Assembly: GCF_030144325.1 (NCBI RefSeq)
Contig: NZ_CP126307.1
Span: 4,678,001-4,742,000 of the forward strand
Direction of reading: 5' to 3'
DNA length: 64,000 bases
From: Bosea vestrisii
GTDB lineage: Bacteria > Pseudomonadota > Alphaproteobacteria > Rhizobiales > Beijerinckiaceae
The notes beneath the pieces are model-generated. The model was not told the origin of the DNA. It searched no databases and saw only the letters and a list, made by a program, of their open reading frames with translations. The position numbers and the translations under genes were made by a program. Numbering within the stretch: position 1 is the first letter of the stretch; every line of letters starts with the position of its first letter. Shown in pieces: positions 16,056-25,396 of the stretch.

Positions 16056-19000
16056 TCAGACCGCCTCGCGGATGCGCTCGGCCGTGGCGAGGTCGACCGA
16101 GACCATCTGGCTCACCCCGCGCTCGGCCATGGTGACGCCGAAGAGCCGGTCCATGCGGGCCATGGTGATCGGGTTGTGGGTGATCAGGATGAAGCGGGTC
16201 GCGGTGTTGCGCGCCATCTCCTCGAGCAGGTCGCAGTAGCGTTCGACATTCGCATCGTCGAGCGGAGCATCGACCTCGTCGAGCACGCAGATCGGCGACG
16301 GGTTGGTCAGGAACACCGCGAAGATCAGAGCGGTCGCGGTCAGCGCCTGTTCGCCGCCGGAGAGCAGCGTCATCACCTGCGGCTTTTTGCCCGGGGGGCG
16401 CGCGATGATCTCGAGCCCGGCTTCGAGCGGATCTTCCGAATCGACCAACGAGAGCTCGGCTGTGCCGCCGCCGAACAGCACCCCGAACAAATGCTGGAAA
16501 TGGCCGTTGACGATCTCGAATGCGGCAAGAAGCCGCTCCCTGCCTTCGCGGTTGAGCGCGCCGATCGCCTGGCGCAGCCGCCGAATCGCCTCGGTCAGGT
16601 CGTCGCGCTCGCTCGCGAGGCCGGTTCGCTTGCCCTGAACCTCCGAGAGCTCGTCGTCGGCGCGCAGGTTGACGGCGCCAAGCCGCTCGCGCTCGGCCTT
16701 GAGTCCGCCGAGCCGGCGCTCGACATCTTCCGCATCCGGTGGCGTATCCCCCACCTTCAGCCCGGCGAGCTGATGCAGACTGGCGACCTCGGTCTCCAGC
16801 CCGTCGACGATCTGGCGCACGACATCGGCAAGGCGTTGTCGTCCCGCTTCGAGCCGCGCTTCCGCGCTCGCCCGGCCTTCGCGCGCAGCCGCCAGCCCCT
16901 CCAGCGCCGCGCGTGCCTGCCGGTCAGCCTCGGTCTGTGCGACCTCGCCGGCGGCGAGCCTGTCGGCAGCACCCCGCCGGTTGCCCTCGGCGGCCTCGAT
17001 TTCGGCAAGGAGGCGGCGACGTTCGACCAGGAAGGTGTCGGGCGCTTCCTGCAGCGCCTTGTGCTCGGCCGCGGTCGTCTCGATTCGCCGCCGCGTATCG
17101 GCGGCGCTCTGCTCGTTCGCCGCCGCCCGCTCACGCCAGGCGCGCAGATCCCCTGCGATCGCTTCGCGCCGACGGCTGCGCAGCTCAGCCTCACGCCCCT
17201 GCGTCTGCACGCGGGCTCGTGCTTCCGGACGCTGCGGCGCGCCGCTCGCCCAATTCGGCGCGGGCGGCGAGCAGCGCGTTCTCCAGTTCGGGGGCCGGCG
17301 CGAGATCGGCCAAGTCCTGATTTGCGGCCTCGGCCTGCGCCTGCGCATCGGCGATGTTCTGACCGAGCCGGCCGATCGCCTCGGTCAGGGCCGAGCGGCG
17401 GGCCGCCGTCTCGCCGGCCCTGCGCTCCGCCTGCGCCAGCCGCTCGCGGGCCTGATCGAGGCTGCGCCTGGCGTCGCGGGCCGCCTCCAGTGCCTTCGCC
17501 TCGATCAGCGCCGCCATCTTGGTGCGCTCACTCGCCTGGTCGAGACCGTCGCGCGACGCTTCGGCTGCCTCGCGCGCCGCCTGCGCTTCGTGTTCAAGAT
17601 CGCCGAGCCGGTTCTTCTCGGCGAGCCGGCGGGCGGCAGGCGAGGGGGCATCGGCCGCGCTGGTGAAGCCGTCCCAGCGCCAGATGTCGCCCTCGCGCGA
17701 GACCAGTCGCTGCCCCGGCAGCAGCTTTGGCCGCAACCCAGCGCCATCGCCCCGGGCGACGACGCCGATCTGGCGCAGCCGCCGGGCGAGCGCCGCCGGC
17801 CCGCGGACATGCTTGGCGAGCGGCTCGACGCCATCGGGGGAGGGCAGGGTCGCTCTCGCCGCCGCCGCCGTCGGACCAGTGTGCCGGCGCCGCCGGATCG
17901 GCCGAGGCGTCGAGATCGTCGCCGAGCGCCGCGCCCAGCGCGGTTTCATAGCCTTTGGCGGCTGCGATCGAGTCGAGGATCGCCGGCCAGCGCCCCCCGC
18001 CGCTGGGGCGAGCAGCTTCTGCAAGGTACGGACTTCGGTTTCGAGGCGCTGTGCCTTGCGGTCGGCTTCCGCGAGCGGGCCACGCAGCCGCGTTTCGTCC
18101 TCGCGAGCGGCGACGAGGGCGCTGCGTGCGGCGCCAGTAGCCGCATCCGCGGCCTGCATCGAGGTCTCTGTGGTCGCGACCGCGGCGCGCAGCCCGTCAA
18201 GCGAGGCGGCGGTGCCGTCGGCGTCGAGCGCCGCCTGGTCGCGTTGCAGGCGCTCACGTTCGCTGGCGTGGCGGGCCTCGCGCTCCTTCGCCTCGCGCAC
18301 GGCCCGTTCGAGCGCACCGCGCCGGGCTGCCAATTCGGAAAGCCGCGCCTGTACCGCGGCATGCTCGGTTTCCGCCGCCGCCAGTGCCGTCTCAGCCTCA
18401 GTGAGCTCGGTCGCAGCGGCCTTAGCTCCACCCGCCGCAGCCTCGGCCTCCAGCCGCAGACTCTCATCCTCGGCCGTCAATCGCGACAAGCTGTCGGTGG
18501 CATCCTTCCCGAGGCTCTCCTGCCGAGCGAGATCGCCCTGCAATTCGGCAAGCCGCTTCGCCAATTCCTCGGTGCGCTGCTTGGCGCGCCGATTCTCGGC
18601 CTCGATCTCGTCGAGACCGCGCTTCAGCCGGACGAGTGCAGCCGCTGCGACCGCCTCGTTCTCGCGCAGCTCCGGCAGGGCATGCGCCGCGATCGCCTGC
18701 AACCGCGCCGCTTCAGCCTGCACGCCGGTCTTGTCGGCGACCTCGCGGACGGCCGCTTCGAGGGCGCGCTCTGCCACGGCCTCCTGCGCCCGCGCTTCGT
18801 GATGGGCGATCAGGGCCAGCACCGCCTCGGCCTTGCGGATGTCGGAGGCGAGATTGCGATAGCGCGTCGCCTGGCGTGCCTGGCGCTGCAGCGCCTCGAC
18901 CTGTCCGTCGATCTCGGCGAGCACGTCTTCGAGCCGGTTGAGATTGTCCTCGGCGCCCTTGAGGCGCAGCTCCGCCTCGTGCCGGCGGCTGTGCAGGCCG

Positions 19001-19512
19001 GCGATGCCGGCGGCGTCCTCCAGGATGCGCCGGCGCGATTGCGGCTTGGCGGAGATGATCTCGCTGATCTGGCCCTGGCGCACCAGCGCCGGCGAGCGCG
19101 CGCCAGTGGCGGCGTCGGCGAAGAGGAGTTGCACGTCGCGGGCGCGCACCTCCTTGCCATTGATGCGGTAGGTCGAGCCTTCCTCGCGCTCGATCCGGCG
19201 CGTGACCTCGAGCACCTCGGCATCGTTGAAGGCGGCGGGCGCCTTGCGGTCGCTATTGTCGAGCGTGAGCGCGACCTCGGCCATGTTGCGGGCCGGGCGC
19301 TCGGACGAGCCGCCGAAGATGACGTCGTCCATCCCCGAGCCGCGCATGTTCTTGAACGAGCTTTCGCCCATCACCCAGCGCAGGGCTTCGACGAGATTGG
19401 ACTTGCCGCAGCCATTGGGGCCGACGATGCCGGTCAGGCCAGGCTCGATCTGGAACTCGGCCGGTTCGACGAAGGTCTTGAAGCCGGCAAGCTTGAGGCG
19501 CGTCAGCTGCAT
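16056..19512 (-). CDS. smc: Chromosome segregation protein SMC (reading frame broken in this sequence)
   Basis: Condensin ATPase that compacts and segregates the chromosome. The span equals about 1151 residues, a normal SMC length, but the frame is interrupted. The N-terminal part (from 19512) has Walker A GPNGCGKSN (residues 31-39), followed by coiled coils; the C-terminal part has the ABC signature LLSGGEQALTA and Walker B CVLDEVDAPLDD. Within the hinge, a missing base in the C6 run at 17993-17998 and an extra base in the G5 run at 17836-17840 shift about 50 codons and compensate each other. A third, uncompensated extra base lies near 17225-17250 and ends the first frame at 17191. Homopolymer location and the gene's importance favour sequencing error. 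Confidence 0.92.
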
Positions 19513-19539
19513 CGACGCGCCATAAAGCTATCGGCCGGC

Positions 19540-20160
19540 TCAGCTGCCGAGCAGCGGCTCGATGATCTTGTCGAATTCGGCAAGGCTGAGTGCACCGGAG
19601 CGCTTCTGCCCATTGATGAAGAAGGTCGGGGTGGAGTCCACGCCAGCCTTGGCCCCACCTTCCTTAACCTGCGTGACAGCGTCGTAAATGTCCTGTCGTT
19701 TCAGGCAGGCCTCGAAAGATTCCTGTGTGAAACCGGCCTGCTTGACCAGGCTGGAGAGAGCATCGACCGGCTTTTCGGTGAAGGCCCAGTTGCGCTGCTG
19801 CGCGAACAGCAGGTCGGTGAGCGGGTAGTATTTGTCGGTGCCGTTGCAGCGCGCCAGCATGAAGCCGGCCGTGGCGAGTGGATCGAGCGGGAACTCGCGC
19901 AGCACGAAGCGCACCTTGCCGGTGTCGATGTACTTGGCCTTCAGCGCCGGCCAGGTGTCCTTGTGGAAGGTGGCGCAGTGGCTGCAGGTCAGCGAGGCGT
20001 ACTCGATGATCGAGACCTTGGCGTCGGGGCTGCCGAGCCAGACGTCGCCGAGCGGATTGGGGACGCCGGGAGCGGTCTGAGCGAAGGCACCCTGGCTGGC
20101 GAGAAGCGGCGAGAGGGCCAAGGCGGCGGAGCCGATCAACACCTGGCGGCGGCTGGTCAT
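19540..20160 (-). CDS. DsbA-family thiol:disulfide oxidoreductase
   Basis: Periplasmic thioredoxin-fold protein of the DsbA/Com1 group. It has 206 residues: a Tat-like or Sec signal (TSRRQVLIGSAALALSPLLA...AFAQ), then the active site C59-S-H-C62 and the cis-Pro in DSTPTFFINGQ. Start 20160 is supported by an AGGG ribosome binding site; an upstream extension of the frame overlaps the next gene. It lies between smc and the DUF721 gene, an order seen in other Hyphomicrobiales. The CSHC active site suggests an oxidase or isomerase role. Confidence 0.9.
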   Translation of the reverse strand: MTSRRQVLIGSAALALSPLLASQGAFAQTAPGVPNPLGDVWLGSPDAKVSIIEYASLTCSHCATFHKDTWPALKAKYIDTGKVRFVLREFPLDPLATAGFMLARCNGTDKYYPLTDLLFAQQRNWAFTEKPVDALSSLVKQAGFTQESFEACLKRQDIYDAVTQVKEGGAKAGVDSTPTFFINGQKRSGALSLAEFDKIIEPLLGS

Positions 20161-20243
20161 GAGACAATCCCTGATGGCGACGTAATTGCTGCGGACCATA
20201 GTCACCATCAGGATTGTGGCAAGATCGGTTCGCCGGTTCCTAC

Positions 20244-20765
20244 TCACGAAGCCGTGTCGTCGGCCGCGGCGCGGCGCCGCTGCGCGATGCCGCGCCCGAG
20301 CCGTGCCAGCGCCTCCCGCAACTCGATGCTCTCGACGCCTGCGACCTGCGCCTCGATCCGCGCCAATACGGCAGGATCCGGCGGCGGAGCCGGTTTCGGC
20401 GCGGGCGGCGGCGCGACCGGCCCCTGCTTCAGCACCAGCTTGCCGACGGCGCGCCAGCCGAGATGGCTGTTGACCCGCTCCAGCACCAGCGGGCCGAGTT
20501 GCTGCATCTCCAGGGCGAAGGCGCCTTCGACGCGCACCACCAGCGTCGCCGGGTCCGACAGCTCTCCCGGCGCGCCGCGTCGCCGCGGCCAGTCGATCTT
20601 GAGCGGCCGCGTCCGCTGCGCCAGCCGCTCGCCGACGATCTCCGGCCAGAAGGCGACGACCGAGCGCCCCGCAAAGCCCTGCGCGGCGAGCGCGGGCGCG
20701 AGGCAGTCGTCGATCAGTTCGGCGAGGGGTTTTGCGACCATGGCCCAGTTTGCGACGAGAGCCAT
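20244..20765 (-). CDS. DUF721/DciA-like protein
   Basis: A 173-residue DUF721 protein. Members of this family include DciA, the loader of the replicative helicase DnaB in bacteria lacking DnaC. The N-terminal domain (about 10-110) shows AFWPEIVGERLAQRTRP and LVVRVEGAFALEMQQL, typical of DUF721, followed by a Pro-rich linker and a charged C-terminal region. Alphaproteobacterial forms are often annotated only as DUF721. Its position among smc, mutY and ccrM is consistent with a role in chromosome replication. Confidence 0.85.
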   Translation of the reverse strand: MALVANWAMVAKPLAELIDDCLAPALAAQGFAGRSVVAFWPEIVGERLAQRTRPLKIDWPRRRGAPGELSDPATLVVRVEGAFALEMQQLGPLVLERVNSHLGWRAVGKLVLKQGPVAPPPAPKPAPPPDPAVLARIEAQVAGVESIELREALARLGRGIAQRRRAAADDTAS

Positions 20766-20780
20766 CCGGCGGCAAGCAGA

Positions 20781-21338
20781 TCAGCCGTTCTCCTTGCGGG
20801 TGCGCCATTCCGCCGCCGTGATCTCCCAGATCTCCGCCGGATGCTCGCCGGACACGAAATTGTGGGTCTCGATCCCGACCATGCGCATACCACTGCTCTG
20901 CGAGATGCGGCGCGAAGCGATGTTTTTCACTGCTTTCGGCGCCCGCAATACGCTGTGTCCGAGCGCCTCGAACCAGAAATGGGTGACGGCGACGACCGCC
21001 TCGCTCATCAGGCCCTGATTGCGCCATTCGGGTGCGATCCAGAAACCGCGATTGTTCTTCTCCCCAATCAGCAGGCTGATCACGCCGATCAACCGTCCGG
21101 GTTCGGTCTTCGGGCGCAGACTCCAATGCCATTCCGTGCCCGCGGCCATACCCGGCAGCGCGACATTGCGCAGGAAGCTCTCGGCACCATCGGGCGGATA
21201 GGGCCAGGGCACGTGGCTGTCGAGAAACTGCACGATCTCCCATTGCGGAAAAACGGCTTGGATTGTCGGCGCGTCGTCGAGCGCCAGCGGCTTGAGCAGC
21301 AGTCTCTCGGTTTCGAGGCTGGGAATGACATTGGTCAT
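20781..21338 (-). CDS. GNAT-family N-acetyltransferase
   Basis: A 185-residue RimJ/RimL-type acetyltransferase: TERLLLKPLALDDAP at the N-terminus, FWIAPEWRNQGLMSEAV as the acetyl-CoA-binding motif A, and SRRISQSSGMRMVG as the downstream motif. The substrate is not predictable. The start at 21338 (MTNVIPS) is preferred over the longer frame to 21425, which would run into the divergent mutY gene. Confidence 0.85.
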   Translation of the reverse strand: MTNVIPSLETERLLLKPLALDDAPTIQAVFPQWEIVQFLDSHVPWPYPPDGAESFLRNVALPGMAAGTEWHWSLRPKTEPGRLIGVISLLIGEKNNRGFWIAPEWRNQGLMSEAVVAVTHFWFEALGHSVLRAPKAVKNIASRRISQSSGMRMVGIETHNFVSGEHPAEIWEITAAEWRTRKENG

Positions 21339-21412
21339 CGTCGACGAGGTTGTCCGCTGGTTCTTCGGAAGGTCCCGCTTGCGGTCGGGGGCAGGCACGC
21401 TAAACCGGGCGC

Positions 21413-22489
21413 ATGAGCCTCGCAACGCGACCGCAGGCGGCCAAGGCGGCCGATCTCCTCGCCTGGTATGACCGCCATCGCCGCGTCCTGCCCTGGCGGG
21501 CGCTGCCGGGCGAGCTGGCAGATCCCTACCGGGTCTGGGTCTCCGAGATCATGCTGCAACAGACCACGATCGCGGCGGTAAAACCCTATTTCGAGCGCTT
21601 CATGGCACGGTTTCCGACCGTCGAGGCCCTTGCTTCCGCTCCGTCCGAGAACGTCATGCAGGCTTGGGCCGGGCTCGGCTATTATTCCCGCGCCCGCAAC
21701 CTTCATGCCTGCGCCCAGGCGGTCGCATATCAGCATGGCGGCCGCTTCCCCGATACGGAGGACGGCTTGCGCGCACTGCCGGGCATCGGCGCTTATACGT
21801 CGGGAGCCGTCGCCGCGATCGCCTTCGATCGGCCGGCGGTCGCGGTCGACGGCAATGTCGAGCGGGTGATCACCCGGCTCTTTGCGATCGAGGACGAGAT
21901 GCCGGCCGCCAAGCCGCTGATCCGCGACCGGGTGCTGGTATTGCTGTCGCACGACCGGCCCGGCGATTTCGCGCAGGCGCTGATGGATCTGGGCGCAACG
22001 ATCTGCACGCCTCGCTCGCCGGCCTGCGGGCTCTGCCCCTGGCGCGAGCCCTGTGAGGCGCGCATCGCCGGCACGCAGGAGAGCTTCCCGCGCAAGGCGG
22101 CGAAGAAGGCCGGCAAGACCCGCTATGGCGCGGCCTTCGTCACGATGCGCGAGGATGGCGCCGTCCTGGTCCGCACCCGGCCCGCCAAGGGTTTGCTCGG
22201 GGGCATGGTCGAAGTGCCTGGCAGCGACTGGCGGGCGGATTATGAGCTAGCCGATGCCCTGCGCGACCAGCCGGTGTCGGCACGCTGGCGGCGGCTGATG
22301 CTGCCGGTCCGCCACGTCTTCACGCATTTCCCGCTGGAGCTGACGGTGTTCGCCGGGCGCGTGCCGTTGGAGACGCAGGCGCCGGACGGCATGCGCTTCA
22401 CGCCGTTCAACCGGCTGAAGGAGGAAGCCTTCCCGAACGTCTTCCTGAAGGCATTGGAAGCCGGGCTGGAAGAGCTGCAGCGGCCTTAG
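21413..22489 (+). CDS. mutY: A/G-specific adenine glycosylase
   Basis: Removes adenine mispaired with 8-oxoguanine. It has 358 residues: catalytic Glu in SEIMLQQTT, helix-hairpin-helix LPGIGAYTSGAVAA with the catalytic Asp in VAVDGNVER, and the [4Fe-4S] ligands in the C-x6-C-x2-C-x5-C pattern of CTPRSPACGLCPWREPC. The C-terminal NUDIX-like domain (about 230-350) recognises 8-oxoG. It overlaps the end of convergent ccrM by 4 bases. Confidence 0.97.
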   Translation: MSLATRPQAAKAADLLAWYDRHRRVLPWRALPGELADPYRVWVSEIMLQQTTIAAVKPYFERFMARFPTVEALASAPSENVMQAWAGLGYYSRARNLHACAQAVAYQHGGRFPDTEDGLRALPGIGAYTSGAVAAIAFDRPAVAVDGNVERVITRLFAIEDEMPAAKPLIRDRVLVLLSHDRPGDFAQALMDLGATICTPRSPACGLCPWREPCEARIAGTQESFPRKAAKKAGKTRYGAAFVTMREDGAVLVRTRPAKGLLGGMVEVPGSDWRADYELADALRDQPVSARWRRLMLPVRHVFTHFPLELTVFAGRVPLETQAPDGMRFTPFNRLKEEAFPNVFLKALEAGLEELQRP

Positions 22490-23688
22490 GCCGCCGCCAT
22501 CTGCGTCCTGATCTCGCCGCGCAGGACATCGAGCAGCATGGCTTTGCCGTCGCGCTCGACATGCCAGAAGGTCCAGCCATTGCAGGCGGGAAGTCCCTGC
22601 GCCAGTGCGCCGACCTTGTGGATCGAGCCGACGGCCGGGCCGAGCACAAGCGTGCCATCGGCGCGGATGGTGGCGCTGTGGCGGCGCTTCTCGTCGAAGA
22701 CGCGCTCGCCTGCCTTCACCAATCCAGCCTCGACCAGGCTGAGGAAGGGCACGCGCGGTTCGCTGCGCTTCGAAGGCGCGGTGGCGAAGGCTTCCGGTGG
22801 CAGCGGCTGAACCGCGGCGATGCGCTCGCGCGCTGCGTCGGCATAGACCTGCTCGCGCTCGATGCCGATGAAATGGCGGCCGAGCGCCTTGGCGACCGCG
22901 CCGGTCGTGCCGGTGCCGAAGAAGGGATCGAGCACGACGTCGCCGGGATTGCTGGCCGAGAGCAGCACGCGGGCGAGCAGCGATTCGGGCTTCTGGGTCG
23001 GGTGGACCTTGACGCCCTTGTCGTCCTTCAGGCGCTCGTCGCCGGTGCAGAGCGGCAGGTACCAGTCCGAGCGCATCTGCAAATCGTCATTGCCGCCCTT
23101 CAGTGCTTCGTAGTGGAAGGTGTATTTCGAGGCCTCGCCGCGCGCCGCCCAGATCAGCGTCTCATGCGCATTGGTGAAGCGGCGGCCGCGGAAATTCGGC
23201 ATCGGGTTGGCTTTGCGCCAGACGATGTCGTTCAGCATCCAGAAGCCGAGATCCTGCAGGATCGAACCGACCCGGAAGATGTTGTGATAGGAGCCGATCA
23301 CCCAGAGCGCGCCGTCGGGCTTCAGCGCGCGGCGGCAGGCGGTGAGCCAGGCACGGGTGAAGGCGTCATACTCGGCGAAGGAGGCGAACTTGTCCCAGTC
23401 GTCATCGACGGCATCGACGAGGCTGTCGTCGGGCCGGCGCAGATCGCCGCCAAGCTGGAGATTATAGGGCGGGTCGGCGAAGACGAGATCGACGCTCCCC
23501 GGGGGCAGCGCCTCGATCGCGGCGACGCAATCGCCGACGATCACCTGATCGAGCGGCAGCTCCCGAGGGAGAACCTGAGTGGGAAGAAGGCTCTTGGCCT
23601 TCATCCGGGTCGCCAGCGCGGGCCGTCCGGTACGCGAAACCTGAATCCGGACGGGAGCGCTGGCGATCCCGGTACGCGAGGTACTCAT
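22486..23688 (-). CDS. ccrM: Cell-cycle-regulated adenine-N6 DNA methyltransferase CcrM (GANTC)
   Basis: Solitary beta-class methyltransferase that methylates adenine in GANTC and helps time the alphaproteobacterial cell cycle. It has 400 residues: DPPYNLQLGG (motif IV), AHETLIWAARGEASKYTF, and FFGTGTTGAVA (SAM-binding motif I), followed by the CcrM-specific C-terminal domain with GSIHKVGALAQ and ACNGWTFWH. Start 23688 gives a conserved-looking N-terminus; a TTG at 23715 is possible. The upstream region has a GANTC site and TTAAC half-site (23832-23847). It is near rnhB, as in other Hyphomicrobiales. Confidence 0.95.
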   Translation of the reverse strand: MSTSRTGIASAPVRIQVSRTGRPALATRMKAKSLLPTQVLPRELPLDQVIVGDCVAAIEALPPGSVDLVFADPPYNLQLGGDLRRPDDSLVDAVDDDWDKFASFAEYDAFTRAWLTACRRALKPDGALWVIGSYHNIFRVGSILQDLGFWMLNDIVWRKANPMPNFRGRRFTNAHETLIWAARGEASKYTFHYEALKGGNDDLQMRSDWYLPLCTGDERLKDDKGVKVHPTQKPESLLARVLLSASNPGDVVLDPFFGTGTTGAVAKALGRHFIGIEREQVYADAARERIAAVQPLPPEAFATAPSKRSEPRVPFLSLVEAGLVKAGERVFDEKRRHSATIRADGTLVLGPAVGSIHKVGALAQGLPACNGWTFWHVERDGKAMLLDVLRGEIRTQMAAA

Positions 23689-23827
23689 GACGCCAAGACC
23701 GTTACGCAACTTCAACAGTCGCGATCCTGGCCGGTCAGGGTAAAGGGCGGGTTTCCGGGGTGAAAAAAATGCGTCCCATTCTGGGGCTGCAGATTTTGCC
23801 TAGCCCATTGAATGTGTTGATGAATTC

Positions 23828-23847
23828 CTAACGGAAGTTAAGGAATC
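23828..23847 (-). promoter_or_regulatory. GANTC site with TTAAC dyad upstream of ccrM
   Basis: On the minus strand GATTC (23847-23843) is followed directly by CTTAAC, TTCC and GTTAGG, forming an imperfect dyad. GANTC is the target of CcrM itself, and TTAAC is a half-site of the CtrA consensus. The site is about 145 bases upstream of the start. The spacing (TTAA-N6-TTAG) does not match the CtrA consensus exactly, so the assignment is tentative. Confidence 0.35.
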
Positions 23848-23907
23848 GTAAGCGGCTCCAGCTGCCGTTGCGGCAGTTCGGGAGCAGTTCCGCGGGTCCC
23901 TTGACCG

Positions 23908-24699
23908 TCACTCGGGCAGGTAGATTTCGGCCTTCATGAAGGTCACTGCCTGCCCGGTGATGAGCACGCGCGCTCCTGCCATTTCGCAGCTGAGATGCCC
24001 GCCGCGCGCCGAGGCCTGGAAGGCTTCGAGACGGGTCTTGTCGAGCTCGCCGGCCCAGTACGGAACCAGCGTCGCATGGATCGAGCCGGTGACCGGATCT
24101 TCCGGGATGCCGGCGCTGGGAGCGAAATAGCGCGAGACGAAATCATGGCTCTCGCCGCGCGCTGTGATGCCGAAGCAGAGCGGAGCGAGCGTCGCGATCG
24201 CGGCGGCATCGGGCACGAAGGTGCGCACCGCCTTTTCGTCCGCCAGGACGGCGAAGACGTTCTCGAAATTGCGGAAGAGCGCCCGCGGCGGAACCGCAAA
24301 GAGCGCGGCGATGACCGGAGGCAGTGCCTCGACCGGTTCTGGTGCGAAGGCCGGCAGGTCGAGCCGGTAGCCATTGTCCTGCTGCGAGACACGGATCGGT
24401 CCGACCCGGGTGGCGAACTCGATCTTGCCCGAGATGCCGTGAGCGCTGGCGAGGACATGCGCGGTCGCGAGCGTGGCATGCCCGCAGAAATTGACCTCGT
24501 GGACAGGGGTAAACCAGCGCAGATCCCAGCCGCTACCGCTCGGGCGGGCGAAGGCGGTTTCGGCCAGATTGTTCTCGTTGGCGATGGCCTGCATCGTCGC
24601 CTCGGGCAGCCAGTCGTCGAGGATGAGGACGGCAGCCGGGTTACCGGCGAACACCCGGTCGGTGAAGGCGTCGACCTGATGCATCGTCAGGGTGGGCAT
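23908..24699 (-). CDS. PhzF-family phenazine biosynthesis-like/isomerase protein
   Basis: A 263-residue protein of the PhzF/YddE superfamily, epimerase-fold enzymes whose founding member isomerises a phenazine precursor. The catalytic Glu is Glu47 in NENNLAETAFA; GDP-type loops include FCGHATLATAHVL and EDPVTGSIHA, both diagnostic. Start 24699 follows GGAGG. Most members act outside phenazine synthesis, and no phenazine genes are nearby, so the substrate is unknown. Confidence 0.9.
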   Translation of the reverse strand: MPTLTMHQVDAFTDRVFAGNPAAVLILDDWLPEATMQAIANENNLAETAFARPSGSGWDLRWFTPVHEVNFCGHATLATAHVLASAHGISGKIEFATRVGPIRVSQQDNGYRLDLPAFAPEPVEALPPVIAALFAVPPRALFRNFENVFAVLADEKAVRTFVPDAAAIATLAPLCFGITARGESHDFVSRYFAPSAGIPEDPVTGSIHATLVPYWAGELDKTRLEAFQASARGGHLSCEMAGARVLITGQAVTFMKAEIYLPE

Positions 24700-24715
24700 G
24701 GTGCCTCCGGCAAGC

Positions 24716-25336
24716 TCAGCCAAGCGAGCGCGACCAGACACCTTTGATCGGCGCGAAGGAATAGCGGTGGGCGGGGCAGGGGCCATGCGTCTTCAGCGCG
24801 GCGCGATGCGCCGCCGTGCCATAGCCGACATGGCTGATGAAGCCATAGGCCGGATAAGCGAGCGAAAGCCGCGCCATCATCCGGTCGCGCGTCACCTTGG
24901 CGACGATTGAGGCCGCGGCGATCGAGGCGATCAGTCCGTCACCACCGATGATCGCCTCGCAGCCGCAGGCCAGCGCCGGCGGATCGTTGCCGTCGACCAG
25001 CACGAGATCGGGCGACAGCGGCAGCGCCGTCACTGCACGCCGCATGGCGAGCAGGGTCGCCTGCCGAATGTTGATCGTGTCGATTTCCGCCGCGGAGGAA
25101 CTGCCGACCCCGACCGCCAATGCGCTGGCGAGGATCAGGACGGCGAGCTCTTCGCGGCGCTGGGCAGTGAGTTCCTTCGAATCGGCGAGCCCGTCCGGGA
25201 TCGCCAGGGGATCGAGGATGACGGCGGCCGCTACGACCGGGCCGGCGAGTGGGCCGCGCCCGACCTCGTCCACGCCGGCGACGCGAGCGCGCCCGGCAAT
25301 CATTGCGGCCTGTTCGCGGCTGAAATCGGCGGTCAT
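24716..25336 (-). CDS. rnhB: Ribonuclease HII
   Basis: Removes RNA from RNA-DNA hybrids and single ribonucleotides from DNA. It has 206 residues, with the active-site motif GVDEVGRGPLAGPVV (Asp, Glu) near residue 20 and the third and fourth acidic residues in LVDGND and the downstream region. Start 25336 (MTADFSREQ) is chosen over 25393, which has an odd leader. It ends 16 bases before the PhzF-like gene. Confidence 0.95.
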   Translation of the reverse strand: MTADFSREQAAMIAGRARVAGVDEVGRGPLAGPVVAAAVILDPLAIPDGLADSKELTAQRREELAVLILASALAVGVGSSSAAEIDTINIRQATLLAMRRAVTALPLSPDLVLVDGNDPPALACGCEAIIGGDGLIASIAAASIVAKVTRDRMMARLSLAYPAYGFISHVGYGTAAHRAALKTHGPCPAHRYSFAPIKGVWSRSLG

Positions 25337-25396
25337 GGCTCCGCTATGCCAGATCATGGCGCGAAGGTCTGCCGCCGGCTGGATCACATCCACAGT

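Noticed and set aside
16981..21018. A 1345-codon plus-strand open frame across smc, dsbA, DUF721 and GNAT genes
   Set aside because: It is antisense to four well-supported genes, is Arg-rich and has no recognisable domain. High GC makes such antisense frames common.
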